Source: Mycobacterium sp. GA-0227b (GTDB lineage: Bacteria > Actinomycetota > Actinomycetes > Mycobacteriales > Mycobacteriaceae). From it: a stretch of 64,000 bases of DNA. This document shows, one piece after another, positions 8,425-16,803 of this stretch. Location of the stretch: NCBI RefSeq assembly GCF_001499855.1, contig NZ_LQIK01000012.1:124001-188000 (forward strand), given 5' to 3'. Every line of letters starts with the position of its first letter. The stretch's first letter is position 1. A program made the position numbers and the translations under genes. Below the pieces are notes generated by a model that saw nothing but the letters and a program-made list of their open reading frames with translations, had not been told where the DNA came from and did no database searches.

Positions 8425-9296
8425 GCCAGTCCCCTCACCGTGCGCGTCGGCGGCCGTCCGCCCTGGATCGACGCGACCATCTCCAGTACGCGCCGAGTCG
8501 GTGCGACCTCGTGCACCCGGAACATCGCGGCTCCGTCTGCGGCCGCCAGGGCGGTGGCTGCAAGGGTGCCCTCCAGGCGTTCGGTCAAACCCACACCCAG
8601 AGTCTCCCCGACGAAATCCTTGTTGCTCAGCGCCATCAGGACCGGCCATCCAGTTTTTACAAGCTCTTTCACATGGCGCAACAAAATAAGACCGTGGTAA
8701 GTGTTCTTGCCGAAATCGTGGGTCGGATCGATCAGCACCGCGTCGCGCGCCACCCCGGCGGCCACCGCTCGTTCGGCCGCGGCGGTCACCTCGGTGATCA
8801 CGTCGTCGACGACGCCGCGTTCGGAGATCCCGTAGTTGACCCGGAAAGGCCTCGTCCGCGGTTGGGCGCCGCCGGTGTGCGAGCACACCAGGCCGGCGCC
8901 GAATTCCGCGGCGACCTCGGGTAACGCCGGGTCGTGGCCGGCCCAGGTGTCGTTGATCAGGTCTGCACCGGCCGCACAGGCTTGTTTGGCGACCGCCGAG
9001 CGCCAGGTGTCGACGCTGATCAGCTGGTCGGGATAGGTGCCGCGCAGCCATTCGATGAACGGGACGACGCGGGCGACCTCTTCGTCGGCGTCGACGAGCC
9101 CGCCCGGACCCGCCTTGACCCCGCCGACGTCGATGACGTCGGCGCCCTCCTCGATCACCCGGTGCGCGGCGGCCTTGGCTGCCTCGTCGGTGAACGCGGC
9201 GCCGCGGTCGTAGAACGAGTCCGGCGTCCGGTTCACGATCGCCATGATCAGCGCCCGGTCGCCGGCGACGGGTCGCCCGAGGAACCTTGACTCCAC
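8421..9296 (-). CDS. folP2: Dihydropteroate synthase homologue FolP2
   Basis: 291 aa TIM-barrel of the pterin-binding family. Seen: NRTPDSFYDRG at 22-32, VDVGG-type pterin loop (VIDVGGVKAGPGG), SVDTWRSAVA and LINDTWAG. The start is a GTG at 9296. It heads the gpgS operon with a 4-bp overlap. In M. tuberculosis the FolP2 paralogue encoded beside gpgS lacks dihydropteroate synthase activity, while FolP1 elsewhere performs the reaction, so a folate role should not be assumed. Its tight coupling to gpgS suggests a function tied to polymethylated glucan synthesis, which is inference. Confidence 0.9.
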   Translation of the reverse strand: MESRFLGRPVAGDRALIMAIVNRTPDSFYDRGAAFTDEAAKAAAHRVIEEGADVIDVGGVKAGPGGLVDADEEVARVVPFIEWLRGTYPDQLISVDTWRSAVAKQACAAGADLINDTWAGHDPALPEVAAEFGAGLVCSHTGGAQPRTRPFRVNYGISERGVVDDVITEVTAAAERAVAAGVARDAVLIDPTHDFGKNTYHGLILLRHVKELVKTGWPVLMALSNKDFVGETLGVGLTERLEGTLAATALAAADGAAMFRVHEVAPTRRVLEMVASIQGGRPPTRTVRGLA

Positions 9297-9367
9297 GTTT
9301 CCAGGCTACGGCCGTGCGATTTGTGGAGTTTTTGCGGCGCTCACCGCCGCTGCGGCTCCACGAATCG

Positions 9368-11149
9368 CTAGTTCTTGGGCTTCTTTCCGTCGGCGACCTC
9401 TTTGGGGTATGCGTCGTAGAACTCGACGTAGCCCTCGTCGCGGCCGGACAGCACGTAGATCGGGTCGTCGATCTCCTCGACGTTGTAACCCTCCTTGCGG
9501 AGGTCGACCTTCTGGCTCTTGAACGTCGACGTGTGCGCCAGCTCCTCGACCACCCGAACGAACAGCGGCACCGCATACCCGGGCAGCTTGTCGTAGGCGG
9601 CCTTGGCCAGCGCCTTGCCGTCGAATTCCTGGCCCTCCTTGAGCTGGATCGCCGCCATGCCCGCCCGGCCGCCGGTGCCTTCCACCTCGACGCCGAACAC
9701 CGTGCACTCCTCGACCTGCGGGTCGGCCGAGATCGCCGACTCCACCTCGGTGGTGGCCACGTTCTCGCCCTTCCAGCGGAAAGTGTCGCCGAGCCGGTCG
9801 GTGAACGACGCATGCCCGAACCCCTGCGAGCGCATCAGGTCGCCGGTGTTGAACCAGACGTCGCCGTCACGAAAGGCGTTGCGCACCAACTTCTTTTCCG
9901 TCTCCTTCTTGTCGGTGTAGCCGTCGAACGGCTGGAAGTTGCTCACCTTGGACAGCAGCAGCCCCGCCTCACCGTTGCGCACCTTCTTGACGCGGCCCTT
10001 GTCGTCGCGCAGCGGATCACCGGTCTCCTGGTCGTACTCCACGAAAGCCACGGGCGTCGGGCAGATGCCGGTCGACTTCGGAACGTTGAACACGTTGACG
10101 AACGCGGTGTTGCCCTCGCTGGCGCCGTAGAACTCGCACACCCGCTCGATGCCGAACCGCTCGGTGAACTCGTCCCAGATCGCCGGGCGCAATCCGTTGC
10201 CGCAGATCACCCGGACCTTGTGCGCCCGGTCGGTGTCCTTTTCCGGCTGGCTGAGCAGATAGGAGCAGATCTCGCCGATGTAGACGAACGCGGTGGCGTC
10301 GTAGCGGATGACCTCGTCCCAGAACTTCGACGCCGAGAACGACTTGCCCAATGCCAGCGTGGCACCCGAGTTCAGCACCGACGACAGCGCGACCGTCAGC
10401 GCGTTGTTGTGGTACAGCGGCAGGCAGCAGTACAGGGTGTCCTTGCTGGTCAGCCGCATGCCGAGGCCGCCGAATCCGGCCAGTGCGCGCAGCCAGCGGT
10501 AGTGGGTCATCACGCTGGCCTTGGGCATGCCGGTGGTGCCCGACGTGAAGATGTAGAAGGCCTTGTCCTTGGCCAGCACCGCCGCGGTGGTGGGCGGGTT
10601 GCCGGTGGGCGCGGTGGCGGCCAGGCGCTTCAGCTCGTCGACGGTGATCAGGCCCGAGGTGTCCGCGCCGGACTCGGTGATCGGCTCGACGAAATCGGTG
10701 TCGGCGACCACGGCCTTCGCCTCCAGCAGCCCGAGGCTGTGCTGGAGTACCTCACCGCGCTGGTGGTAGTTGAGCATGCCGGCGATCGCCCCGCACTTGA
10801 CGGCAGCGAGCATCAACAGCACGGATTCGGGTGAGTTGCGCAGCATGATGCCGACGACGTCGCCGTGCCCGACGCCGCGGGCGGCCAGCACCGCGGCATA
10901 GCGGTTGGCAGTCTCGTTGGCCTCGCGGTAGGTGATCTGCTCGTCGCCGAACTTCAGGAAGACCTTGTCGGCGTAATGGGCAGCGCGCTCCTGGAACACC
11001 CTGCCGATCGACGTCTTGGCCGACGGCCGTGCGCCGAAGCCGGTGACCACGCCGCGCAGGATGGTCGGCACGTCCACGATCAGGCCCGGCATCCTGGCGG
11101 CGATGTCCAGCAACCCGACGCTGCTGCCGGTCCCCGACTTCTCGGTCAT
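9368..11149 (-). CDS. fadD6: Long/very-long-chain fatty-acid-CoA ligase
   Basis: 593 aa, FATP/VLACS-type acyl-CoA synthetase. Activates fatty acids with ATP and CoA. Seen: AMP-binding motif YIFTSGTTGMPK at about 199-210, FYGASEGN (A5-like motif), and the FNTGD and DTFRWKGENVATTEVE motifs characteristic of the FATP subgroup. Start ATG 11149 (MTEKSGTG) has GGAGGG upstream and matches FadD6; an in-frame start at 11203 is rejected. Upstream is the LOG gene on the same strand, 37 bp away. Confidence 0.93.
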   Translation of the reverse strand: MTEKSGTGSSVGLLDIAARMPGLIVDVPTILRGVVTGFGARPSAKTSIGRVFQERAAHYADKVFLKFGDEQITYREANETANRYAAVLAARGVGHGDVVGIMLRNSPESVLLMLAAVKCGAIAGMLNYHQRGEVLQHSLGLLEAKAVVADTDFVEPITESGADTSGLITVDELKRLAATAPTGNPPTTAAVLAKDKAFYIFTSGTTGMPKASVMTHYRWLRALAGFGGLGMRLTSKDTLYCCLPLYHNNALTVALSSVLNSGATLALGKSFSASKFWDEVIRYDATAFVYIGEICSYLLSQPEKDTDRAHKVRVICGNGLRPAIWDEFTERFGIERVCEFYGASEGNTAFVNVFNVPKSTGICPTPVAFVEYDQETGDPLRDDKGRVKKVRNGEAGLLLSKVSNFQPFDGYTDKKETEKKLVRNAFRDGDVWFNTGDLMRSQGFGHASFTDRLGDTFRWKGENVATTEVESAISADPQVEECTVFGVEVEGTGGRAGMAAIQLKEGQEFDGKALAKAAYDKLPGYAVPLFVRVVEELAHTSTFKSQKVDLRKEGYNVEEIDDPIYVLSGRDEGYVEFYDAYPKEVADGKKPKN

Positions 11150-11186
11150 GTGCGTCCGTCCCTCCGCTCTTCGTTTGTCGCACACC

Positions 11187-11759
11187 CTAGTGACCCAGGT
11201 CATGCCGCGGCGCGCACGCCGCCATGGCCGACTCGATATCGGTCACGACGACCAGCCGGTCCAGCGCCTCCTTGGCGACGTAGCCGCTGTCGAGCAACCC
11301 GTGCAACCAGGCCAACAGGCCGTCGTAATGCCCGATTGGATCGAGCAGCACGACGGGTTTTTCATGCATACCCAGATAGCCCGCTGTCCAGGCTTCGAAG
11401 AACTCCTCGAGGGTGCCGATGCCGCCGGGCAGCGCGATGAACGCGTCCGATCGGCCTTCCATGACCTGCTTGCGCTCACGCATCGTGTCCGTGACGACGA
11501 GTTCGTCGGCGTCCACGTCAGCGACCTCCCGATGCACCAGCGCTTTGGGAATGACGCCGACGGTGTGTCCTCCGCGGGACCGGGCCGCGACGGCGAGCGC
11601 CCCCATCGCCGAGACGTTTCCGCCGCCGGAGACCAGGCTCCAGCCCCGCTCGGCGATCGCCACACCCACCTCCTCGGCCAGTGCGAGGAGTTCGGGGTGC
11701 GCCGGCCCCGACGCACAGTAGACGCACACCGCCCATTGACGGTCAGGTTCGCCGGACAC
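11187..11759 (-). CDS. LOG-family protein (TIGR00730), putative nucleotide phosphoribohydrolase
   Basis: 190 aa Rossmann-like fold. The family removes ribose 5-phosphate from nucleotide monophosphates (cytokinin activation in plants); M. tuberculosis Rv1205 is reported to have this activity and its mutant accumulates cytokinins. Seen: PGGIGTLEE at 111-119 and MRERKQ at 93-98, the catalytic and phosphate-binding motifs. GTG 11759 is chosen over GTG 11765 because a TAGGTT -10 box at 11771-11766 then falls 6 bases before it, giving a leaderless start. Confidence 0.85.
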   Translation of the reverse strand: MSGEPDRQWAVCVYCASGPAHPELLALAEEVGVAIAERGWSLVSGGGNVSAMGALAVAARSRGGHTVGVIPKALVHREVADVDADELVVTDTMRERKQVMEGRSDAFIALPGGIGTLEEFFEAWTAGYLGMHEKPVVLLDPIGHYDGLLAWLHGLLDSGYVAKEALDRLVVVTDIESAMAACAPRHDLGH

Positions 11760-11765
11760 GAGCAC

Positions 11766-11771
11766 AACCTA
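11766..11771 (-). promoter_or_regulatory. -10 box of the LOG gene
   Basis: TAGGTT on the minus strand, 6 bases before the GTG at 11759. It supports a leaderless transcript and the shorter start. Confidence 0.45.
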
Positions 11772-11882
11772 GCCGCACGACGATCAAGCGGCCCCCGGGC
11801 CGCGCTGAGGAGTGCGGTAATCGAACCAGCCGGACGACGATCAAGCGGCCCCGGCCGCGTTCAGGAGTGCGGCGATCGATTT
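11771..11882. repeat. Imperfect tandem repeat, two units of 57 and 55 bp, each with a hairpin
   Basis: Unit 1 is 11771-11827 and unit 2 is 11828-11882; a third partial unit (AGCC) begins at 11883. The units share AGCCGNACGACGATCAAG, a GC hairpin and AGGAGTGCGG. The hairpin is GCGGCCC-CC-GGGCCGC in unit 1 and GCGGCC-CC-GGCCGC in unit 2; the 2-bp length change preserves pairing. The repeat fills the divergent promoter region between the LOG gene and the ATPase gene. Confidence 0.8.
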
Positions 11883-11887
11883 AGCCA

Positions 11888-11893
11888 TAGACT
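11888..11893 (+). promoter_or_regulatory. -10 box of the ATPase/regulator-like gene
   Basis: TAGACT, 6 bases before the GTG at 11900, consistent with a leaderless start just after the tandem repeat. Confidence 0.45.
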
Positions 11894-11899
11894 CCGGCG

Positions 11900-13990
11900 G
11901 TGCCGATTGAGTGGGTCACCTCGCCGCCCGGACCGGCACTCGACTCGATCGAAGCCGGGCTGCGCAAGCGTTCCGGTGCGGTGCTGATCGGGCCTGCCGG
12001 CGTGGGCAAGACGACGCTGGCGCGCGCGGCCGTGGACCGGTTCGGCGCCGGGTATCCGCGCGTCGACTGGGTGACCGCGACCAGGCCGATGGCCGCAGTG
12101 CCGTTCGCAGCGGTCAGCCACCTCATCGAGATCCCCGAAACCGGCAAGACCGCCGACGTGTTGCGGTGTGCGCGTGAATCTCTCGGTGACGGCCGCTTGC
12201 TGGTGCTCGACGACGCCCATCTGCTCGACCCGCTCTCGGCGGCGCTGGTGTATCAGCTGGCAGTCGGTGCCGCCGCCACGTTGATCGTGACGGTGGCGCC
12301 CAACGGCGTGATGGCCGAAGGAGTCTCGGCGTTGTGGGAGGACGGCCTCGTCGAGCGCATCGAGCTCGAGCCGCCGGGGCACGACGACAGCCGGCTGGCC
12401 ACTCGCGTCGGGGAGTTCGTCGCGGCCCTGCCCACCGCCGCGCACCGCGTGCTGGAGTACCTCGCGGTCGACGACCCGCTCGCCCTCGCCGAACTCGAAG
12501 CCCTGGCCGGACGCGACGCCGTCGAGGGCGCATCGGCTTGTGGCGCAGTGGTCGTCGACTACGGCTGGGTGCGTCCGGCACATCCGCTGTTCGCCGACGC
12601 GGTGCGCGACGATCTGGGTGGCCCGGAGTTGCGGCGGTTGCGCGGTGAGCTCGTCGACCGGCTCGCGGCGCGGCCCGACGACACCGCGGTCGACCGGCTG
12701 CGCCGCGCGGTGCTGGCGCTCGACAGCGACAGCCCGCAGGAGCCCGCCGAGGTGGCCGCGGCGGCCGCAGAGGCGCTGCGGCTCGGCGATCTGACGCTCA
12801 GTGAACGGCTCGCCCGCGCCGCGCTGCATCGCGCACCGGTTCTGCCGACCCGGCTGACGCTGGGCTATTCGCTGGCCTGGCAGGGCCGCGGCCGTGACAC
12901 CGACGCGGTGCTCGCGGAGGTGGACAGCGCCGCGCTCTCGGAGCACGAGTTGATGGCATGGGCGCTGCCGCGCGCGGCGAACCAGTTCTGGATGCTGTCC
13001 GAGCCGGAACGGGCGACCGCGTTCCTGCGTGCGACGCGTAATCGGGTGTCGTCGCCGGCCGCCCGCACCACGCTGGACGCGTTGTCGGCGACGTTCGCGA
13101 TGAACGCGGGCAGTGTGTCGCGGGCCGTGGAACTCGCCGAGGAGGTGCTGGGATCGCCGGCGGCCGACGACACCGCGGTCGGTTGGGCCGCGGCTGCCGC
13201 GGCGTTGAGTTCGGCGCGGACGGGCCGCTTCACCGAGGTCGACGCATTGGCCGACCGTGCGATCGCCGCCGGACACCCGGGGCTGCTGCGGTTCACCAGT
13301 GGGTTCGGCCAGACGACGGCGTTGGTGATGGCCGGGCAACTCGACCGGGCGCAGCAGCTCGCCCAGCGGCTCACCGACTTCGCGCAGCTGCAGCAACCCG
13401 GCCGGGCGATCGGCGAGGTGTTGGTGGCCGACGTGCTGATCGCCAAGGGCGAACTCGACGAGGCGGTGCGGCTGCTGCGTCGCGCGGCCTCCGCCCTGTC
13501 GCCGACCGGCTATTCATGGGGTGCATTGGCCTGGATGCTGCTGGCCCAGGCGCTCGGCCAGCTCGGCGCGGGCGTCGAGGCCGGAAAAGCGTTGGCGCGC
13601 GCAGAATCTCGACACGGCCTCAAGTCGATGTTGTTCGCTCCGGAGCTGGCCGTGGCGCGGGCGTGGACGATGTCGGCGCGACGCGACCGGCACGGCGCCG
13701 TCGACGCCGCCCGCGACGCGGTGCGCAGCGCGGAACGGGGCGGGCAGACGGCGGTCGCGTTGCGCGCCCTGCTCGACGCGGTGCGGCTGGGCGACGTGCG
13801 CGCCGTCGACGCGATCGGGCGCATCAGCGCCGAATGCGATTGCGCGACCGGGCGTTTGGCGCTGGCACACGGCCGGGCGCTCGCCGCGCGTGATGCAGCC
13901 TCGCTGGTCGAGGTGTCGCAGAGTTACGCGGCGGCCGGGTGGCACAGCGCCTCGGCCGACGCGGCCGCGCAGAGCGCTGAGCACCGCTGA
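11900..13990 (+). CDS. AAA/STAND-type ATPase with helical repeats, LuxR-regulator-like but without HTH
   Basis: 696 aa. Seen: Walker A GPAGVGKT at 31-38 and Walker B LVLDDAH at 101-107, then from about residue 250 a long Ala-rich helical region with TPR-like periodicity. This is the body plan of large ATP-binding LuxR-family (MalT/LAL) regulators, yet the protein ends (AAAQSAEHR) without the C-terminal LuxR helix-turn-helix. It may act as an ATP-dependent scaffold or sensor needing a partner. Corresponds in position to M. tuberculosis Rv1204c. Divergent from the LOG gene; the EspC-like gene follows 58 bp downstream with its own promoter. Confidence 0.75.
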   Translation: MPIEWVTSPPGPALDSIEAGLRKRSGAVLIGPAGVGKTTLARAAVDRFGAGYPRVDWVTATRPMAAVPFAAVSHLIEIPETGKTADVLRCARESLGDGRLLVLDDAHLLDPLSAALVYQLAVGAAATLIVTVAPNGVMAEGVSALWEDGLVERIELEPPGHDDSRLATRVGEFVAALPTAAHRVLEYLAVDDPLALAELEALAGRDAVEGASACGAVVVDYGWVRPAHPLFADAVRDDLGGPELRRLRGELVDRLAARPDDTAVDRLRRAVLALDSDSPQEPAEVAAAAAEALRLGDLTLSERLARAALHRAPVLPTRLTLGYSLAWQGRGRDTDAVLAEVDSAALSEHELMAWALPRAANQFWMLSEPERATAFLRATRNRVSSPAARTTLDALSATFAMNAGSVSRAVELAEEVLGSPAADDTAVGWAAAAAALSSARTGRFTEVDALADRAIAAGHPGLLRFTSGFGQTTALVMAGQLDRAQQLAQRLTDFAQLQQPGRAIGEVLVADVLIAKGELDEAVRLLRRAASALSPTGYSWGALAWMLLAQALGQLGAGVEAGKALARAESRHGLKSMLFAPELAVARAWTMSARRDRHGAVDAARDAVRSAERGGQTAVALRALLDAVRLGDVRAVDAIGRISAECDCATGRLALAHGRALAARDAASLVEVSQSYAAAGWHSASADAAAQSAEHR

Positions 13991-14021
13991 ATTGGCGTCG
14001 GAGACGGTTCGGTCGCGGCCC

Positions 14022-14027
14022 TAGACT
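14022..14027 (+). promoter_or_regulatory. -10 box of the EspC-like gene
   Basis: TAGACT lies 21 bases before the ATG at 14049, with GGAGGT at 14039-14044 between them, so this gene has its own promoter and a short leader. Confidence 0.45.
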
Positions 14028-14048
14028 TTCACTTCGACGGAGGTGCAG

Positions 14049-14834
14049 ATGAGCCAGTTGAACGTGCAGACCGATGGGGTGCGGTCCTACGCCCAGATCC
14101 ACGACCGGGTCGCGACGGACCTGTCACAGATGGTCGACGCCGATGCCAGTGAAGCGGCCGGCGTGCAGGCCAGCCATGGCACGATCGCCGCCGCCGTGGG
14201 CGCCGCGCTCACGAGCGCACTCGGCACCCGCCGCGACACCGTGCAGGCCACCGCCCGCTCGGGCGAGACGCTCTCCGAGCTGCTGCGTGAGGCCGCTCGG
14301 ATGTACGACGAGGGCGACCAGGCGGGCGCCGACAAGTTGCGCGCTGCCGCCGATGCCCTCGAGTCACAACAGGGCACGCCCGGCGGTACCAGCGGCCCTG
14401 TGGGCGCGGGCGGCCCGGCGGCAGCCACCGGAAGCCCGGCGGGCGGCGATCAGATGGCCGGTCAGCTGGCCGGCCAGGTCGGCCAGCAAGTAGGTCAGGC
14501 GCTCGGCGGGCTGACGGCGTCGCTGGCCGGCCTCGCGCAGGGGCTGGTGCAGGTCCCGCAGCAGGTCATGCAGGCCGTGCAAGGCGCCGCTGGGTCGACG
14601 GCCGACGACAAGGCGCCCCGTGAGGCGTACGACGAGGCCGACCGCACGCAGGACGCCGGCGGCGCTGAGGAGGCCCCGCGGCAGGATCGGGCGCCGCAAA
14701 CCGAGCGCGCGGTCGAGGGCCAGCCGGTCGAGCGGGCCGATGCGGGTGCGGCGGCGAGCGGTCGGACGCCGGATGTACCGGCCGAGCCGCAGCGGCCACA
14801 GCCGGCGCAGACGCGCCCGCAGGCGACTAGTTAG
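14049..14834 (+). CDS. EspC-family (type VII secretion target) protein
   Basis: 261 aa. Residues 1-100 match the EspC/DUF2580 fold: a helical hairpin with an HG turn (SHG at 42-44) and a second helix ending in Y86-DEG-D90, the YxxxD general secretion signal of ESX systems, placed as in EspC (IYSEAD). The C-terminal 160 residues are low complexity: Gly/Gln-rich with regularly spaced GQxxGQ, then an acidic/basic disordered tail. ATG 14049 follows GGAGGT. Converges with the PE-like gene (23 bp between stops). Likely exported by an ESX system encoded elsewhere; no ESX core genes are in the window. Function unknown. Confidence 0.75.
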   Translation: MSQLNVQTDGVRSYAQIHDRVATDLSQMVDADASEAAGVQASHGTIAAAVGAALTSALGTRRDTVQATARSGETLSELLREAARMYDEGDQAGADKLRAAADALESQQGTPGGTSGPVGAGGPAAATGSPAGGDQMAGQLAGQVGQQVGQALGGLTASLAGLAQGLVQVPQQVMQAVQGAAGSTADDKAPREAYDEADRTQDAGGAEEAPRQDRAPQTERAVEGQPVERADAGAAASGRTPDVPAEPQRPQPAQTRPQATS

Positions 14835-14857
14835 CCGGCGCTGAGTTCTGACGCCCG

Positions 14858-15559
14858 CTAGACGTTGCGGGCGATCGCGTCGTCGCCGCGTCCGGGCTCC
14901 GGCGGGGTCACTGGCGCCGGGCCAGCTGCACTGCCCTCGGGTCCTGACGCGCCGGCCCATGGACGATCGTCGGCGTGCTGCAGCGGTTGGCGCTCGTCAG
15001 GTTCATCGCGCTCATGCGGTTCGGGTTCCCTTGCCTCGCTGGGTGTTTCGCCTCGCCACTGGGCGTCGTCGCGCGCTTGCTGCGCGGTTGCGCCCGCCGG
15101 ACCGGCTGGCGTGCCGCCCGAGCCCGCACCGGCGGCCCCCTGACCGCCTGCGGTCTGGCCACCCGCCGCTTGAGCGCCCTGCATGGCCTGCTGCATCAGC
15201 GATCCGAAGATTCCGGTCTGGCCGCCGAGCGCCTGCGCCGGCGCCCCCGCCATCTGCCCCATCTGACCGGCCTGCTGGCCGACCTGGCCGAGCATTCCCA
15301 CGAGCTGGCCGACCGACTGCGAACCGGCGTCTTCGGCGTTCTGATACGCGGCCTGCGCGGCGCCCACCTTGCCGGAGAACGTGTTCTCCTTCGCAGACAG
15401 CGCTGCGACGTTGGCCGTCAGCTCGGCGGCCAGCGTCGGCAACACGGCCGAGATGGTCGCGCTCATCGCATCCTGCCCGGCGGGAATCATCGGGATCTCC
15501 GGCAGTTCGACCGCCGCGGCGTTCCAGCTGATGCCCTCGGGCTTTCTCAGCGTGCTCAT
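14858..15559 (-). CDS. PE-like putative T7SS substrate with disordered charged tail
   Basis: 233 aa. Residues about 28-80 are predicted as two helices and end with Y72-QNA-E76 followed by Asp and Ala, resembling the YxxxD/E secretion motif at the end of the PE helical hairpin, though the PE dipeptide at the N-terminus is absent. Residues 81-150 are Gly/Gln/Ala-rich, then a highly charged tail (EPEPHERDEPDERQP). GAGGAG lies before the ATG. Encoded 12 bp after the PPE-like gene on the same strand, so the two may form a PE-PPE-like pair. I know no named homologue; the assignment rests on motif and context. Confidence 0.6.
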   Translation of the reverse strand: MSTLRKPEGISWNAAAVELPEIPMIPAGQDAMSATISAVLPTLAAELTANVAALSAKENTFSGKVGAAQAAYQNAEDAGSQSVGQLVGMLGQVGQQAGQMGQMAGAPAQALGGQTGIFGSLMQQAMQGAQAAGGQTAGGQGAAGAGSGGTPAGPAGATAQQARDDAQWRGETPSEAREPEPHERDEPDERQPLQHADDRPWAGASGPEGSAAGPAPVTPPEPGRGDDAIARNV

Positions 15560-15571
15560 GCGTGCTCCTCG

Positions 15572-16699
15572 TCACCAGTCGTCATCGTCGTCTTCGTCGA
15601 GGTCATGCTCGAGCGGGGCGGGCACGGACAGGCCCGCCACGGTGCCCCCGCTGTCACCGCGCTGACCCATCATCGGGGCCATTCCGCCCATCCCGCCGCC
15701 CGCGGCCATCGGGGCGGCGCCGGCGACCACAGCGGAGCCGGCCGTGGCGCCTTCCGCGGCGGGAGCCGTGCTGACGGGCTTGCTGCCGACCAGATTCGCC
15801 ATCTGCGGCGTCTGCAGCGGCGCGCCACCGGAACCCGGAAGCGATGCCGCTCGCACCATGCCCGAACCGCCGCCCGCACCCGATCCGCCGGCCAGCGGAT
15901 GGTTGGAGAACGACGAGAACGGCAGCCCGGCGGCGCCGAGCGCGTCGGCCTTGCCGCCTTGGCCGAACATCGACGTCAGTTGCTGCAACGGCTGCGAGAG
16001 CTGCTGGAGCTGCTGGCCCATCTGCTGGGGCAGCTGCATCAGCGACTGGCCGATCTGCATGGGCAGCTGCGCGGCCATCGACCCCATCTGGCTCATCATC
16101 TGCATCGCCTGCTGCGAGCCGTCGCCGGCCTGTTTCGCGGCTTCCTCACCGCTGTCCTGGGCTTCCTTGCCGCCCGGCACGGGCGGGGCGCCGAAGAACG
16201 GGATGCTCGGCGGCACGCCGAGGGTGCCGGCGAGTTCGGTCGTGTTGGTCGTCACGTTGGCGATGTTCTGCGACAACCCCATCTTGATGCGGCTCTGCAC
16301 CAGCTCTTGGGTATTGCTGAACGGCATCGCCGCGATGGCCTCGCACTCGTGCTGGACTTCCTGCGCGATCGTGTTTGCCAGCATCTTCGTCTTGACGACG
16401 GTGGCCTCCATCGCGCGCAGCTTGGCAGCGATCCCGGCCGCGTGCGCGGCGTTGGCCTCGTGGCCGCCGATGATGGTGGTGGCCTCCCCCGCCGCGGCCA
16501 TCGACGCGACGCCCTCCCACGAGTCGGACAGCTGCATCAACTGGCCCTGCTGTTGCGGCACCACGTTGCCGCTGATCTTGGCGGCCAGCGCCTCATACGA
16601 CGCCGCCGCCGCTGCCAGCATCTCCTCGTCGACGTTCGGCCAGCCGGGCCCGGTCACGGTCTGCGAGCCGTACGGACTGGAATCCGGAGCGATTCCCAT
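15572..16699 (-). CDS. PPE-like putative T7SS substrate
   Basis: 375 aa. Residues 18-150 resemble a PPE helical domain: GPGWPNVDEEML start, a WEG (WxG) turn at 61-63, long Ala-rich helices, and a QSRIKMGLSQNIANV segment like the ANRxxLxxLxxxNFLGQN region of PPE proteins; the PPE tripeptide itself is missing. Residues 200-250 are a Met/Gln-rich repeat (QQMGQQLQQLSQPLQQL), followed by Gly-rich sequence and a strongly acidic end (DEDDDDDW). Strong AAGGGGG before the ATG. First gene of a pair with the PE-like gene; 104 bp downstream of the ABC-F gene, with a TAAATT box at 16741-16736. Confidence 0.65.
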   Translation of the reverse strand: MGIAPDSSPYGSQTVTGPGWPNVDEEMLAAAAASYEALAAKISGNVVPQQQGQLMQLSDSWEGVASMAAAGEATTIIGGHEANAAHAAGIAAKLRAMEATVVKTKMLANTIAQEVQHECEAIAAMPFSNTQELVQSRIKMGLSQNIANVTTNTTELAGTLGVPPSIPFFGAPPVPGGKEAQDSGEEAAKQAGDGSQQAMQMMSQMGSMAAQLPMQIGQSLMQLPQQMGQQLQQLSQPLQQLTSMFGQGGKADALGAAGLPFSSFSNHPLAGGSGAGGGSGMVRAASLPGSGGAPLQTPQMANLVGSKPVSTAPAAEGATAGSAVVAGAAPMAAGGGMGGMAPMMGQRGDSGGTVAGLSVPAPLEHDLDEDDDDDW

Positions 16700-16735
16700 G
16701 ACGCGACCCCCTTTCGTGACACGCTTCGGGCGTCA

Positions 16736-16741
16736 AATTTA
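16736..16741 (-). promoter_or_regulatory. Candidate -10 box of the PPE-like/PE-like pair
   Basis: TAAATT on the minus strand, 36 bases before the ATG at 16699, the only AT-rich hexamer in the gap after the ABC-F gene. Confidence 0.35.
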
Positions 16742-16803
16742 CCGTGCCCTCGACCCCACTCGATGCGCTGATTCGCCAGCGTCCATGCCCCGGTCAGGGA
16801 GCG

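Noticed and set aside
7474..9813. A 779-codon open frame spanning gpgS, folP2 and part of fadD6
   Set aside because: Only its end (from ATG 8424) matches GpgS; upstream it is an out-of-frame reading of folP2 and fadD6 with Arg-rich nonsense sequence.
9287..10834. Long frame antisense to fadD6
   Set aside because: Typical GC-rich shadow frame; composition rich in Arg, His, Val with no domain.
14049..16699. A full ESX locus
   Set aside because: No EsxA/B-type 100-aa WxG pair, EccB/C/D, MycP or EspG in the window.
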